In this document: positions 1-10,440 of the stretch, in pieces | Layout: each line of letters starts with the position of its first letter | Numbering within the stretch: position 1 is the first letter of the stretch | Source of the DNA: Rhipicephalus microplus | Taxonomy: Eukaryota > Arthropoda > Arachnida > Ixodida > Ixodidae | Assembly (NCBI RefSeq): GCF_043290135.1 | Contig: NC_134701.1 | Span: forward strand, 202,249,101-202,313,100 | Length of the DNA: 64,000 bases | Direction: 5' to 3' | Translations under genes and position numbers: made by a program | Notes under the pieces: model-generated | Database searches by the model: none | Told to the model about the DNA's origin: nothing | Seen by the model: the letters and a program-made list of their open reading frames with translations, nothing else

Positions 1-599
1 GACCGGCTTTTGGGGAAAACGCAAAACTTGAAGAAGTTATCTCATCAGAGGTTTCTATTGAAGAACTGAACAAAAAGTTCGTTGAAGTCATGATTTCAGC
101 AGCTGAAAAGGCAATACCGCAGTCATCTGGCATTTTACGCAAGAAACTAAACCATTGGTAGACAAGCGAGTGTACCGTCGCCAAAAAACAATAAAATATG
201 GCCTGGGGCATTCTGCGAAGATAAACCCGTACACCAACTTGATCAATTTCAAACAAGCGAAACCCAGAGACCGGTTTATCCGAAGGCAGGCGGAGAAGGT
301 GTCATGGCGGAATTAAATGTCATCTATTAACAGCTCAGCCACATATAAACACATCTGGGACAAAGTAAGAAAATTTTAAGGAGAATGCTCGTCTTACACA
401 ATACCACTCATTACAAGTCAGAACCCACAAACAACATTTCAACACCAGGCTAACCTTTTAGGCGAACACTTTCTTAACGTTTCAAGCTCAGAGAACTACG
501 AAAACGCATTCCTCATATACAAGAAATCTGCTGAAGAGCAGGTACTGCTGACAAAAAATGCCACATATGAATACTACAAACATCCAATCACCCTACAGG

Positions 600-1500
600 A
601 ACTAAACAGGGTACTTTAAAAAAAAAACAGCACCAGGCAGTAAGCGTGTACACTACACAATGCTATAGCACACCTATCCCAACCATCGGTAGAAGCACTA
701 CTTCATTTTATGGCACAATGCCTGGCACTATGCCTGAATATTGAAAAAATGCAATAGTTATCCCGGTAAACCCTTATCCGTCCAAAGTAGCTACAGGCCC
801 ATTGCGTTAACAAGTTGCCTTGGGAAGCATACGAGAGTATTATAAACATAAGACTTACTTTCATCCTTGAATCTAGACACCTTATAGACTCGCACCAGCG
901 TGGATACAAGAAGAGCTGTTCCACCACGTATCACCTCGTCAGATTGGAAAACGAAATACGAGACGCATTTCTACAAAAACAATACTGTCTCGCGGCCTTT
1001 TTTGACTTAGAGAAAGCATATGATACCACTTGGTGATATGGGATTCTCAGAGATCTTGCTTACCTGGGCATCCGCGGAAGAACGTTACACTGCTTGTGTG
1101 ATTGTATTTGAAATAGAACATTTCAAGCGCGTCTGGGAACGGTGCTTTCACGAATATTTGTTCAAGAAAATGGTGTACCACAGGGTTGCATCCTCAACAC
1201 CACTCTCTTCATAGTGAAAATGAACTCCATCAATAAGGTCACACCACCCACAATCATGCACTTCATCTGGGTCGATGATTTTCAAATCGTCTGTCATGCA
1301 TTCATTCTATCATCCTGTGAGAGGAAGCTCCAAGTGACAATCAATAAGCTTACAAAATGGACTGAACAAAATGGTTTTTGCTCTTCCCAAAAAACTACCG
1401 CTGCTCTCGTTAAGCAAAAAATAGAACTTTTTCCTGACCCAGTTTTTACTATTAAAAACATCGGGATGCCTGTAAGACAAGAATGTAAATGTCTATGAAT
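600..1500 (+). pseudogene. Reverse transcriptase domain remnant of LINE A
   Basis: Translations in shifting frames keep the order of a LINE RT: a SYRPIALTSC-like finger motif near 795, a STTYHLVRLENEI block near 922-960, the block containing catalytic Asp FFDLEKAYDTTW near 1000-1036, the GVPQGCILN turn near 1170, and the palm motif WVDDFQIV near 1268. The two Asp residues of the palm motif are kept although the frame is broken in several places. The part before 800 is only recognisable by tolerating stops. No intact protein is possible. Confidence 0.8.
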
Positions 1501-2229
1501 CACATTTGACCAAAAACACAAGTTTCTTCCGCACATAAACACACTTAAAACAAAATCAAAAAGAGCCCTCATCCTTTTGAAAGTTTTATCCCACAAACTC
1601 TGGGGTTCAGATCGACTTTGCCTGCTACGCATTTACCGTTCCGTCATGCCTAGTGCCTTAGATTATGGTTGCATTGTATATGGCTCAGCACAAGACTCAC
1701 CCGGCACCTGGAGTATCATGTCAGGTGAAAAACCAGGTAAACCTCTCCAGCTCCCCATTAAAATATTTATGTCTCATACATCCACCGTCTTGACCCCGTG
1801 CACAACCTTGGTCTGCGGTTGTCAAATGGCCCTTACAGTACATCACCTGCGTAGAGCCTCTGCGTTAAGTGCACCGAACATCCTTTGTATCATCGAAGAG
1901 TATTACTAACCCAGTCATACGTTTTAAGAACAAGGTCATCACCGGAACACACCTGCTGTGACATTACTACAAAGCGTAACTCACCCTTACACTACCTTAC
2001 AAACCGAACTTAATGAAACCACTACTCTTAAGCTTCGAGTATCACTGGCACACACGTACGCCATCCCTCAAAAAACATTTCAGGTCGCCATTAAACCACC
2101 TAGACTGCCACCATGGTTTGACCTGTCGCACCTTTGCGATTTGTCGCTAAGCCGTCCCAACAAAAAAGACACTCCACCAGAACACATAATGCAAGAGTTT
2201 CGTACACTTCATTATAAATATAGGGATCG

Positions 2230-2770
2230 CAAAGAATTTTACACAGACGGCTCGAAAACAGAAAACCATGTGTGTATTGAGATTGTGACAGCGGAAGGCG
2301 CACTTGTGTCTCAATGTTGTTGCATGATGATGGATGGTAGCGCAGACAACGAACACGGACAAGAGAAGGCACATAGACACAACACTTGTCCTTGTCCGTG
2401 TTCGTTGTCTGCGCTACCATCCATCATCATGCAACCATACCAACAAGCCCAAATCGCCACCCTCATTGACTTCAATGTTGTTGGTTTTTTTTTCATTTTT
2501 TCAGTTGAACCTGATTTTTGCCTTGTATGAAGCAGTTAGGAAAATCGTTGCTGGAAGAAACAAGAAAGTAATTACACATACTGACTCATTAAGTGCACTA
2601 AAAGCTCTGCATGTAAAATCCGAATGTGAGCCGTTAATTGGGGACATTTTAAAGATGGTATCTCCTAATAGGCAAACAGTTTCGATCCGTTTCTGCTGGG
2701 TGCAAAGCCATGTCGAGGTACCTGTAAAAAAAAGAGCAGATAAGTATGCTTCGATGGGAGCTTCTTAAAC
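2230..2770 (+). pseudogene. RNase H domain remnant of LINE A, split by an insertion
   Basis: The first RNase H strand (EFYTDGSKTEN near 2233-2265) and the later blocks (ALYEAVRKIVAG near 2520, ITHTDSLSALKAL near 2570-2612, RFCWVQSHVEVPVKKRADKY near 2688-2745) are LINE RNase H signatures with the expected Asp residues. The normal histidine-centred GHxGxxGNE loop has decayed to SHVEVPVKKRA. A 161-bp insertion (2323-2483 with its target duplication) sits between the first and second blocks. Removing it restores an IFSVE-like stretch that leads into ALYEAVRKI, which supports the insertion boundaries. Confidence 0.75.
2311..2483 (+). mobile_element. Fold-back insertion with a Penelope-like 3' end, inside LINE A
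   Basis: A 45-bp perfect inverted repeat (2319-2363 against 2391-2435) with a 27-nt loop forms one long hairpin. It is followed by a short unique piece (2436-2471) containing CCAACAAGCCCAAAT. That piece matches the terminal sequence of the Penelope-like element at 48197-48840 (complement of 48203-48232). Twelve-bp direct repeats TCAATGTTGTTG at 2311-2322 and 2472-2483 look like a target-site duplication; the first four bases of the hairpin overlap the first copy. The simplest reading is a very short Penelope-like 3' fragment that integrated with an inverted partial copy of itself in front. The hairpin and direct repeats are seen directly; the Penelope assignment is inference from the shared end. 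Confidence 0.65.
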
Positions 2771-3191
2771 GGTGTCAAAAGTAAACATTTTCCATAAAAA
2801 CAGTCTGCGCGCAATTCGTATAGCTTTGTTAAGAAAATGGCAGCAACAGTGGGACTCGCGCACGAGTAACAAGCTTCATCTAGTGAAGCCTATACTTGGT
2901 GAATGGAACACCTGCCGTCACCAAGAACAGTTTATTGAAGTTATATTATGCCCACTTCGCATTAGGCGCACACAAATTTGACACAAAAATTTTTACTCAC
3001 AAATTGACAACAACCAATATGCGAAAAATGCCAAGAATGGTTATCCGTTATACACAACTTAATCGAATGCCCCGCTACTGAAACACAGAGAAAAAATATT
3101 TCTGCATACTATGTAAACACCACATACCTTTACACCCATCTCCACTTCTAAGAGATCATTCTCTAGGAACCATGCATGAAATGACAGACTT

Positions 3192-3427
3192 GATTGACCT
3201 GTGAGGTTTAACGTCCCAAAGCCACCATATAATTATAAGAGACGCCGTAGTGAAGGGCTCTGGAAATTTCAACCACCTAGGTTCTTTAACATACGCCCAA
3301 ATCTGAACACACGGGCCGACAACATTTTTGCCTCCATCAGAAATGCAGCCACCATAGCCAGGATTCGATCCCTTGACTTGCGGGTCAGCAGCCGAGTACC
3401 TTAGCCCCTAGACCACGGCGGTGGGGC
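3192..3427 (-). mobile_element. tRNA-headed tick SINE (Ruka-like), copy 1, inserted in LINE A
   Basis: Read on the minus strand: a tRNA-like head with B-box-like GGATCGAATCC, a body complementary to TTTAACGTCCCAAAGCCACC, and a short TCAATCAA tail. Imperfect 15-bp flanking repeats at 3177-3191 and 3428-3442 (12 of 15 identical, ending AGACTT) are the target-site duplication. Joining the flanks restores the LINE A C-terminal reading MTDFIKKCG, so the SINE entered 11 codons before the LINE stop codon. The copy is diverged from the others, which suggests an older insertion. Confidence 0.9.
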
Positions 3428-3570
3428 TGAAGAGATAGACTTCATCAAAAAATGTGGTTTTCTGAATAAGCTTTAAACCTCATCATCTGAGCACTCGTTC
3501 GGAAACATCTTGTGTCTGGGTCAGCATAGCCTCAGTTGCTTTTGCGCCACACAAACAAAAATTGGATTAA

Positions 3571-5300
3571 CCAACAGATTAAAAAAAAGCCGCCCACCCG
3601 CACTCAGCACCCAGCTCTTCGCAATGCGCCACCTCGCGGTTTTCTCCCACGCGTTCTTAGCCCCGCGGATGGAGGGAGGGGAAGAAGGGGGTAGGATGCT
3701 TGTGCGCGCGCCCTGATTCTTCGGTGGGGAGTATCATGTGCCTTGGGCTTTCACCGGAAAACGATTGCGCCAGTTGCTTGGCCCACAATGGTCACTGTGC
3801 TCACTCCAGGGGCTCTGTTTGCAAAAAGAGCACGCTTTTCATACACAGTGAAGTAACAGCTGGAACACTTGTTAGTTTGCACTCATCTATACCTGTGATT
3901 AGGTTTCGTGTACCGTTTTGGTTTAAACAGCGCGTTAAGTGCCGAGCGGTAAACAATGTTAATTCGCTCTCGTCCTGTAGGTGTTGCTTTCGTGTGTCAT
4001 TCGTGCGTGAGCAGCATGCTGTGCGTTTCGATATACTTGCCGCTCTTTGCTTTACATCCCAAATTGTTAATATCGCATTCGTTGCTTCACCCATGCGGTG
4101 AAACTGTGACATTGTACTTTTATTATGTTTTCCTTTTTATATCTTTTATACCCATTACTTCTGCCCTGTGCCGATCTGCTGAGGTTGCCTGTAAACGAGA
4201 GAGTTACGGGCGTCATTTTTCTCTTCTTTTCCTTATCACAATCACTAAGAGTTCACTGACTGTTCATGGTTCACTTGGTGGGGATGCATGGATTTTTTAG
4301 TCTTGACTAAGTGAATTGGAGCAATAAGAATACATATGAGTTTGCAAAAAAAAAAAACACATAGCACTGAGTGCATGTAACTTCAACCAACATAATTTTT
4401 GGCACTGTATAATGACTTCGACATCACAGTTATCACAAGTACAATCACACTTTCTGTAGCATACCTTTACCATCGCTTTTGGGATAAGTTTCGTGAGCGG
4501 CGCGCCACCAGCGCACATCACGGAGGCCATTATTTTACGCTGGTATTAGCGCTTCAAAGCACAAGACAAAAGTCGGATTCTTTTGGTTCTGAACTGGATT
4601 CGCTTGCTACATATGGCTACGCTCAGATATGAGCCACCCTGTTTATACAGAAGAGATTGTAGTGAGCTTACTGCTTCAGCAGGAAAAAAAGAAGGAAGAT
4701 TGAAGGTGCCCCCTACAGAAGAAGCACTCATATTTATCCTAAACAACCACTGATGTACTTGGAAAAAGTGAAGCCCTTCACTGCTCGGCAAAGTGCTGTG
4801 TCGGAAAAGTTTTAGGAAAGTTTCGTCACAGTGACTCAATGCATGACCGCTGCTGTGCTTACTGCGCAAGTGCAGCAAAATATTACTGATTTTGAAAACA
4901 TGCTAATTATACGAAACTTCATATCCAAATAAGGAGAATTTCAAATAAGAGATATCAAGCCCAATTTCAACAATTCCAATTTTTTTGGCTCTTGATAACA
5001 AGTTGCAACATATGTGTTTCAGTTCAGCGAATTTTCATTTTAGCGCAGTCTTTCCTAAGGTTTCTTGGAAGTTCGTTCAATTGAAGTTTCACTCTAAATA
5101 ATGTTATCGGTGGATCTCATTTAGCAGCAAGTGCAACTGCAGACATCCGCGTGATTGGTAGTGGGCGTGTATTACCTACTTTATGTACTTGGTCTGGCAT
5201 TGCCTCATTTATTTTCTCTTAAGAAAAAATAAATGATGAACCATTCTCCATCAAAATACTACAAAACGCCGCCGTCATTCTATGCAGCACTACTTCAATG
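3571..5300. other. No recognisable feature
   Basis: Contains open frames up to 133 codons (for example 3700-4101, 3956-4300) with no recognisable domain and overlapping antisense frames. 3960-4920 and 4980-5110 are AT-rich. I see no promoter, RNA gene or repeat match to other parts of the window here. Confidence 0.5.
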
Positions 5301-5350
5301 CGGAAACAGAAAAAAATCACGGCATATCCACGGAGTGCATGATGAAGAGT

Positions 5351-5872
5351 GGGGCCAAGCACTGAAAGGTACCATCGCTAAACCGTGAACCATCCGCGAA
5401 TATCGCCCACTACAGACGTGAAAAACACAGTATGTATTTATACAAAATTGTTATTATTCATAAGCGGTAGCTACACGACGCTTACATTTGGCCTTCATTA
5501 AAATGGCTTTATGGTCGGTGAAGTGGATCCGTGATGGGGCGTACTGGGATGTATGCAATGACGAAGTAGTGGGCAGTTTGCAAAGGTGGAACTAAAAGCA
5601 GTCACGTACAAACAAGGAATGGACACAGTAGGACAATTTAGGGTTTCTCAACGCGCACCTGGATACAAGTACACGACAATCTTGTATTTCATATTTGCTA
5701 CTTCTCAACAGTATTTACTTCATGGTTGGTGAAGTGGTGGATCGGTAATGGGGCGTAGTGGGTTGTTTGCAAGAACGAAGTTGTGGGCAGTTGGCAAAGG
5801 CGGAACAATGCGTGGTCGCGTATGTGTACATACAAAGAATGGACCAACCCACGTATTTAAGAACTTCGCCCC
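5351..5872. repeat. Dispersed repeat with GGGGCNAAG / CTTCGCCCC ends, copy 1
   Basis: The left end carries GGGGCCAAG at 5351-5359, preceded by CGGCATATCCACGGAGTG (5323-5340). The right end carries GAACTTCGCCCCTAAAA (5861-5877). The same two ends, in the same order, bound 28990-29717. Inside, 5511-5645 and 5722-5882 are two diverged direct copies of about 140-160 bp, both starting ATGGTYGGTGAAGTGG and sharing GTGGGCAGTT and AATGGAC blocks. No protein is encoded. The short inverted ends suggest a non-autonomous DNA element, but no target-site duplication was found. Confidence 0.5.
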
Positions 5873-5882
5873 TAAAAAACTC

Positions 5883-8100
5883 AATACAGTGACTTGTCTT
5901 AATAGCACATACCCTGCTATATAGCACAATTGGGAGTAACTGGCTTGGTAGAAACAATAGCGCTGTTCGGAACGATATTGCATTGTTGCTGGAAATGAAA
6001 TGAACAAATCGACACCTCTGCTTCCTGTTTGGGCATGACAGCAACACTTCTGCTTGTAGTATCAGCTGTTAAATACATCTTTATGAAGAATGCCTCGCTA
6101 GATAAGAGCAGTAATTGTACACGTTTGTTTTCCTTCAACAACTCATGTTTTCCGCGAAGGTCGGAGCAGGAAGAAAGCGTGTGTGATTATGTTATTGAGG
6201 CATGCAAAAAGCACGTGCAGTGAGCCGCAGTGTTTTCGCTTCATTTATTTCACTAGAAAATGAGCGGTGTTTCTGCAAGCATTATAATCCCCTTAGAGGT
6301 TGCTCTTTTTTTTTTCACAAGCAGGCCGTGAGGGAAATGATTCCTAGGAACCTCTATTTCACTCGGGCACTTCACAGACACAGGAAAAAAAAGCAGCAGC
6401 AGACAACGCGCATTATTAGGGAATAGGTGTCAGTAATGTGTTCTTAATTTTAATACATTTGTCGAATATACAATGAGCACACGCGTGCTAACGTTGCAGA
6501 TGTAGTTCACATCTGATAATTTAGTATGCACAGAAGGTCACACAAACGACCAAGAAGCAAACAAAGAGAGCCCTGACTCTCTCAGCTGAATAATTGTTGT
6601 GCGAAGCTCGAACGTTAAAGTGTAGAGAAGATGCATCAAATAACAACTAGTAATAGTTTTGTTTTTACTACTGGTACAACTCTGCGTACATGCTCTGTAG
6701 CGTAGATAATAAAAACAGTCATTAGGATCGGCTGCGTCTTGTCTGCCACTTCCGACCATCCTTTATGTGCTCTGTACCAACGAAAAAATTAAAAAAATAT
6801 ACGAGGCAACATCAAACCAACGTGTCTTGTATCGCCTTCTAAATTTTTTTTTTCTGTTGACAGACAAGCTACTGCTTTCGACTCCTGCGTTCACCCATAA
6901 TGTACGAAAGGACTACAATGGTCTCGCGGTCTCACGTTTTTTCTCAGAGTGGGCGAGAGGAAGGGAAGTGGCGGGCATAATTATTCAGCGGCTGGCGCCA
7001 CACTTGAGCGCTGTCGTCGGGTTTCGCCAAGCTCGTCTTGGAGGCTAATTTCGAGCACTTGACTCGGCACTCGCGCTAAGCGTTTTTTGTACGCCTTGGG
7101 GGCCTCCGCTGTGCGTCCTGTAAGTGGTAATTAAACGAGCCGCCGGGGCGACAACATTCCCTCGAGATGCACTCTCTCTTGGTGAGTCCTTCAAACAAAT
7201 GAGGTCTTCGGGAACGCGCAAGGTAGAGGAAACGTTTTTTTTCTTTTGGGGAAGGGGGGGAGGTGCACTAAAAGTTCGCGTCCGCCTGTAAGTGGGTACA
7301 CAAGCAACGAACAAGTCAGCAGAAGCGTTTCTTTAGGGAGGAAGTTTCGCAGTTTGGGGGCAACAATATGGAGCAGCCGAGGTAGCATGAATCCCAACCT
7401 CTCCACAATAGAGCAGTTAGAACAAAACAGAACCGAATAGACAAAAAAATATGCGCTTTGGTTTGGTGACAGAACCTTAAAAAACCGGTATTTCTGACTC
7501 TAGCTTTTGAGATTCTCAGTTAACTTACAGATGGCAAAGCGTGAGAGCAGCATGAGTGAGAACTGCATACGTCTGAATTCTGAAAAGGTCAAACTAAGAA
7601 AAAAAAGGGTCCAACAAGAAGCTAAGTTTGACCCAGCAGAAGGTTTCTACCTTCTCGAAATTTTGAAATGACTGAAGTTTGGCGTGTGCAAAAGATATAG
7701 ACCCTATTTGTGCTGTGCTTGCATTGATGTACGTTGAGAAATTTTCAGCAACTGTAAATTAAACAACAGTTCATAAAGAAAAGTAAAAAAAAAAGATCAG
7801 GAAGATAGTCCGTAGGTTTGGTTTCTTACAAGTCATGTGTTCTTGCTGTAGTCTATCCTACAGTGTACCATAAGTATGATAATGAAACGATGCAAGAGAC
7901 TATCTTGCGGTAAGAGCAAGTCATCTCTATGGTCAAAGTCCTTGATGACACCATGATTGTTTTCAGCAGGATAACCTGACAGCTTCGCCTGTCTCATAAA
8001 TATTTCTGCTGAAGTTTCTCGATCTGCTCAGGAATATTCGTACTGTTGTTCAACTCGAATGTCAGATCGCTGCTCGTCTACGTAAGTTCTTACTGCAAAC
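5883..8100. other. No recognisable feature
   Basis: Several short open frames with no domain. A GC-richer patch at 6950-7440 has splice-donor-like strings (GTAAGT at 7120 and 7288, GTGAGT near 7180), but no coding frame, TATA box or acceptor arrangement gives a gene model. A run of G at 7252-7260 sits in this patch. Confidence 0.45.
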
Positions 8101-8104
8101 AGCC

Positions 8105-8184
8105 ATGGTGTTACGCTTCCTAGACTGGTGGGCACTATTTGTCATGCATGCGAGTTCGTGGGATTGAATCCCGGCCGTGACGCG
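8105..8184 (+). repeat. Degenerate tRNA-like segment (probable SINE head)
   Basis: A T-arm-like stem-loop (GTGGGATTGAATCCCGG near 8157-8173) with a near-consensus B box follows an A-box-like CTAGACTGGTGGGC (8120-8133). Acceptor pairing is not convincing, so this is not a functional tRNA. It resembles a SINE head; no tail or target-site duplication was identified. Confidence 0.35.
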
Positions 8185-8984
8185 CTCGTTTTTTCATTAG
8201 AGTTGCGATGTGCGCGCACCTCATTGTACCACCTGCACTTTGCCCGATATGGCATGGTGGCCTATGCGTTCACGCTCAACTCGTATAGGAGCAGCTTTGC
8301 ATAAGTCGTGTGCTTTAGCCGCAAAGTTGGCTTTGAAGCTGCAGAGCACACGAAGGTCACTTCAGTCACTGCAGTGACCGCGTTTTCGAAAGGAGGGAGC
8401 TGCTCGTTAGAAGAGCCAAAGTAACGTATAGTGGACACTCGCAGCGCACTGTTAAAGCACAAAGAAGTAACAACTGTGACAGTTCTTCACTCTTGTTTTG
8501 TGTATACCTCTGCATTCGTTCCGTGAGCTCTTCTTTGTTTTTGAGAAGCACGTTTGAGTTGACAAGATGTGAGAAGTTAGTTCACGCTCGTCTTGTGTGT
8601 GTTCTTTTCGGGCGTTCTTTGTGCCTGAGCAGCTCGCTGAAAGTTTGGAGCTGCTTGCTGTCCTTCGCCTGACATTGTAATTTCTTGTTATCGCATCGAT
8701 TTCTTCGTGTTGGTGGCAAAACTGTGGCTTTTTTATTTATAGTTACTTGCTTCCTCTCGTGCACAATAACAGATGCCTCCATAATAAACAGTGAACATAA
8801 AATAATACCGCTGACAGTCTTAAAAGAATGCTAATGATAATTTGATATCGTAGATGTGAGATCATCTTTTACAGTGGAGATGTTACCCTGAAGGTTCGCC
8901 ATCTGTTGTGGGAAAAAAATGATCATCGTCATGAACTGACACATGCTCTATACGTCTTCCTAGTGTGCCTATTCAGTGCGCCTA
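8185..8984. other. No recognisable feature
   Basis: Only short open frames without recognisable domains. No repeats shared with the rest of the window were seen. Confidence 0.45.
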
Positions 8985-9190
8985 TTTTTCCAGCGTGGAA
9001 TGGAAAAACACTGGTAAGTGGAATGAGAGATAAAGCGAGAAATAAAGAAATGAGTGAGATAGACAGAATGAAATAAAAAGCAAGAAAGTGAGAAATGCTT
9101 GGCGGGAATAATCTTGGCTCGGCAAAATTCGAGCCCGCGCACCCACGACCTGAAAGCGATAGTGTGTCGGAACTACTCGGCTATCCAGCC
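8985..9190 (-). mobile_element. tRNA-headed SINE with pyrimidine-rich body
   Basis: On the minus strand the head starts near 9190 with A-box-like ATAGCCGAGTAGTT and has B-box-like GGGCTCGAATTT near 9124-9135. It is followed by about 120 bp of C/T-rich DNA down to about 8985. The same architecture (ATAGCCAAGTGGGTAAG head, GGTTCGAATCC B box, pyrimidine-rich body) occurs on the plus strand at 15288-15480, so the two are probably one family, distinct from the TTGA-tailed SINE. Boundaries are approximate. Confidence 0.5.
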
Positions 9191-9245
9191 TCACTAGCCC
9201 AACATAACATAGTCTTGCGTAGTTCGGGGTAGCTAGGTCATGGGA

Positions 9246-10150
9246 TGATGATGATGAAAAACATTTATTATAAAAGAGAGAGGTACGGGGCCAAAGCGTG
9301 ACCCCGCTACATGGTCGGCGTCCTTAGTCCGGGACACGGGGCCCCTACTCGCGCCCGTCTCACCAGAGCCCGTTGAGACTCTAGTGATGAGCAGTTGAGG
9401 AGGGCAGTCTCCCATGCCTCTCGGGAAGGGGTAGGTGGGGATTTTTCGAACATGCCCATACCATGTGGAAGATATCACACGTCTCCCCACAGTGTGGGCA
9501 CCGCCCATCTGTGTTCGCATCGAAATGTTTTAGGATCGCAGGACAGAGTAGAGTACCTGTCTGCAGGCGCCTTAGAGTTCGCTCTTCCGCCTTACTCAGC
9601 CCCTTTGCAGGAGCCGGGTAAAGGCGGTGAGTGTCGCGATAATAGGTCAGAATTTCTTTGAACCGCAGCAGTGGTGTATTGGCCTCCGAGTCATAAGAGC
9701 CAAGGTGAGGAGCCCAGTGGGTAAGCGCTCGGGCGGCCGCGTCAGCGGCCTCATTACCTCGTAAGCCCTGATGGCCAGGAGCCCATACGATGCGTTTCGG
9801 GGCTGGATCAGCGAGAGCCCGTTTTAGAATTTGGCTGGCTAGGGGGGATATCTCTCCTACCAAGTAATGAGCACATGCTTTCCGGAAGTCCGTGATGATA
9901 ACTTTCGAGTTGGGGTCCGCAGCAGCAAGCGCTATCACGTCTTCCTCAGCGCGCTCTGGATTTTGTGCTCGGAACGAGAGCCCATTGACATGCTTTTCCC
10001 GGTGAACTACACAGGCCGTGTAAAATCCCGTGGGCGAAGGCCCTGCTATATCTACGTAGAATACACCAGGTCGGGAGCCGTGTTGCCTCTCAAGCGTCCG
10101 AGCCCGCGCCTGTCTTCTGCTTTCGTGCGTGTGCTTATCCATGTTGCTGG
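9246..10150 (-). mobile_element. 5'-truncated RNase H-bearing LINE (LINE B) with 11-bp target duplication
   Basis: A 905-bp 3' piece of an I-like LINE flanked by perfect 11-bp repeats AGGTCATGGGA at 9235-9245 and 10151-10161. On the minus strand it runs from within the linker before RNase H through RNase H, a CCHC tail, a short 3' UTR, AATAAA (complement of 9264-9269) and a terminal CAT repeat at 9246-9255. Truncation, duplication and tail are the hallmarks of target-primed reverse transcription. The nearly intact coding frame suggests a fairly recent insertion. Confidence 0.9.
9307..10150 (-). pseudogene. RNase H and CCHC C-terminus of LINE B ORF2
   Basis: The open frame from 10150 down to about 9445 carries all the RNase H acidic positions: VDIAGPSPTGFYTA (first Asp), RAEEDVIALA (Glu), VIITDFRKA (Asp) and WAPGHQGLRGNEAADAAAR (His and last Asp). 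A CX2CX7HX4C finger (CPHCGETCDIFHMVWAC) follows at about 9448-9500. The expected C-terminal block (WETALLN, then SQRALVRRAR) lies in a different frame and ends in TAG at 9307-9309. A single-base frameshift between about 9425 and 9445 therefore truncates the product. The upstream in-frame ATG at 10159-10157 lies in the target-site duplication, and translation further upstream is only purine-repeat DNA. Confidence 0.85.
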
Positions 10151-10184
10151 AGGTCATGGGAAGGCGTAGTGTGGGTGAAGAGCA

Positions 10185-10440
10185 GGGAAAGGACGAGGAA
10201 AGAATTACTACAAAGGGATAGAAAGAAGGAAATATGTTGAATGAAAGAAAAGAAAGATAAGAAGGACGGAACGTATGAGACGAGGGAACGACACATGCAG
10301 AGAGAAAAATACATAAATCAACCATACTTAATAGAAAGGAATAAAGGAAAGAAAGAGAGTATAATATAGAAAGACACGGAGAAAAGAAGACACGGAGAAA
10401 AAAAAACAAAAGAAAAGAAACGGCAAAGCATAGCCATGTG
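10185..10440. repeat. Purine-rich tract (A/G on plus strand)
   Basis: About 250 bp dominated by GAAAG, GGAAA and AGAAAGA strings. Its open frame is low-complexity Phe/Leu/Ser when read on the minus strand and is not a protein. It resembles the pyrimidine-rich body of the tRNA-headed SINEs at 8985-9190 and 15288-15480 read in the same orientation, but no tRNA-like head was found next to it. Confidence 0.5.

Larger units (their letters stand above)
1..3570 (+). mobile_element. Decayed I-like non-LTR retrotransposon (LINE A), 5' end outside the window
   Basis: Remnant of a LINE that encoded reverse transcriptase and RNase H and would have copied itself by target-primed reverse transcription. 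Conceptual translation across frames gives, in order, a linker after the endonuclease, RT blocks (FFDLEKAYDTTW near 990-1036, GVPQG-like near 1175, WVDD near 1270), RNase H (YTDGSK near 2240, TDSLSALKAL near 2580, WVQSHVE near 2700), a CCHC-type tail (CEKCQEWLSVIHNLIECP near 3020-3075) and a C-terminal DFIKKCGFLNKL ending in TAA at 3474-3476. Many stops and frameshifts break it, so it is dead. RT plus RNase H plus a C-terminal CCHC fits the I superfamily; the exact clade is not resolved. Two later insertions interrupt it. The 3' end near 3567 is approximate. Confidence 0.85.

Noticed and set aside
3956..4300. 114-codon open frame with hydrophobic stretches
   Set aside because: Low-complexity hydrophobicity from T-rich DNA; antisense frame overlaps; no homology recognised.
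10160..10409. N-terminal 80 residues of the minus-strand frame 9381-10409, resembling a hydrophobic leader or membrane segment
   Set aside because: It is translation of a purine-rich tract outside the LINE; the LINE boundary at 10150 is fixed by the 11-bp duplication.
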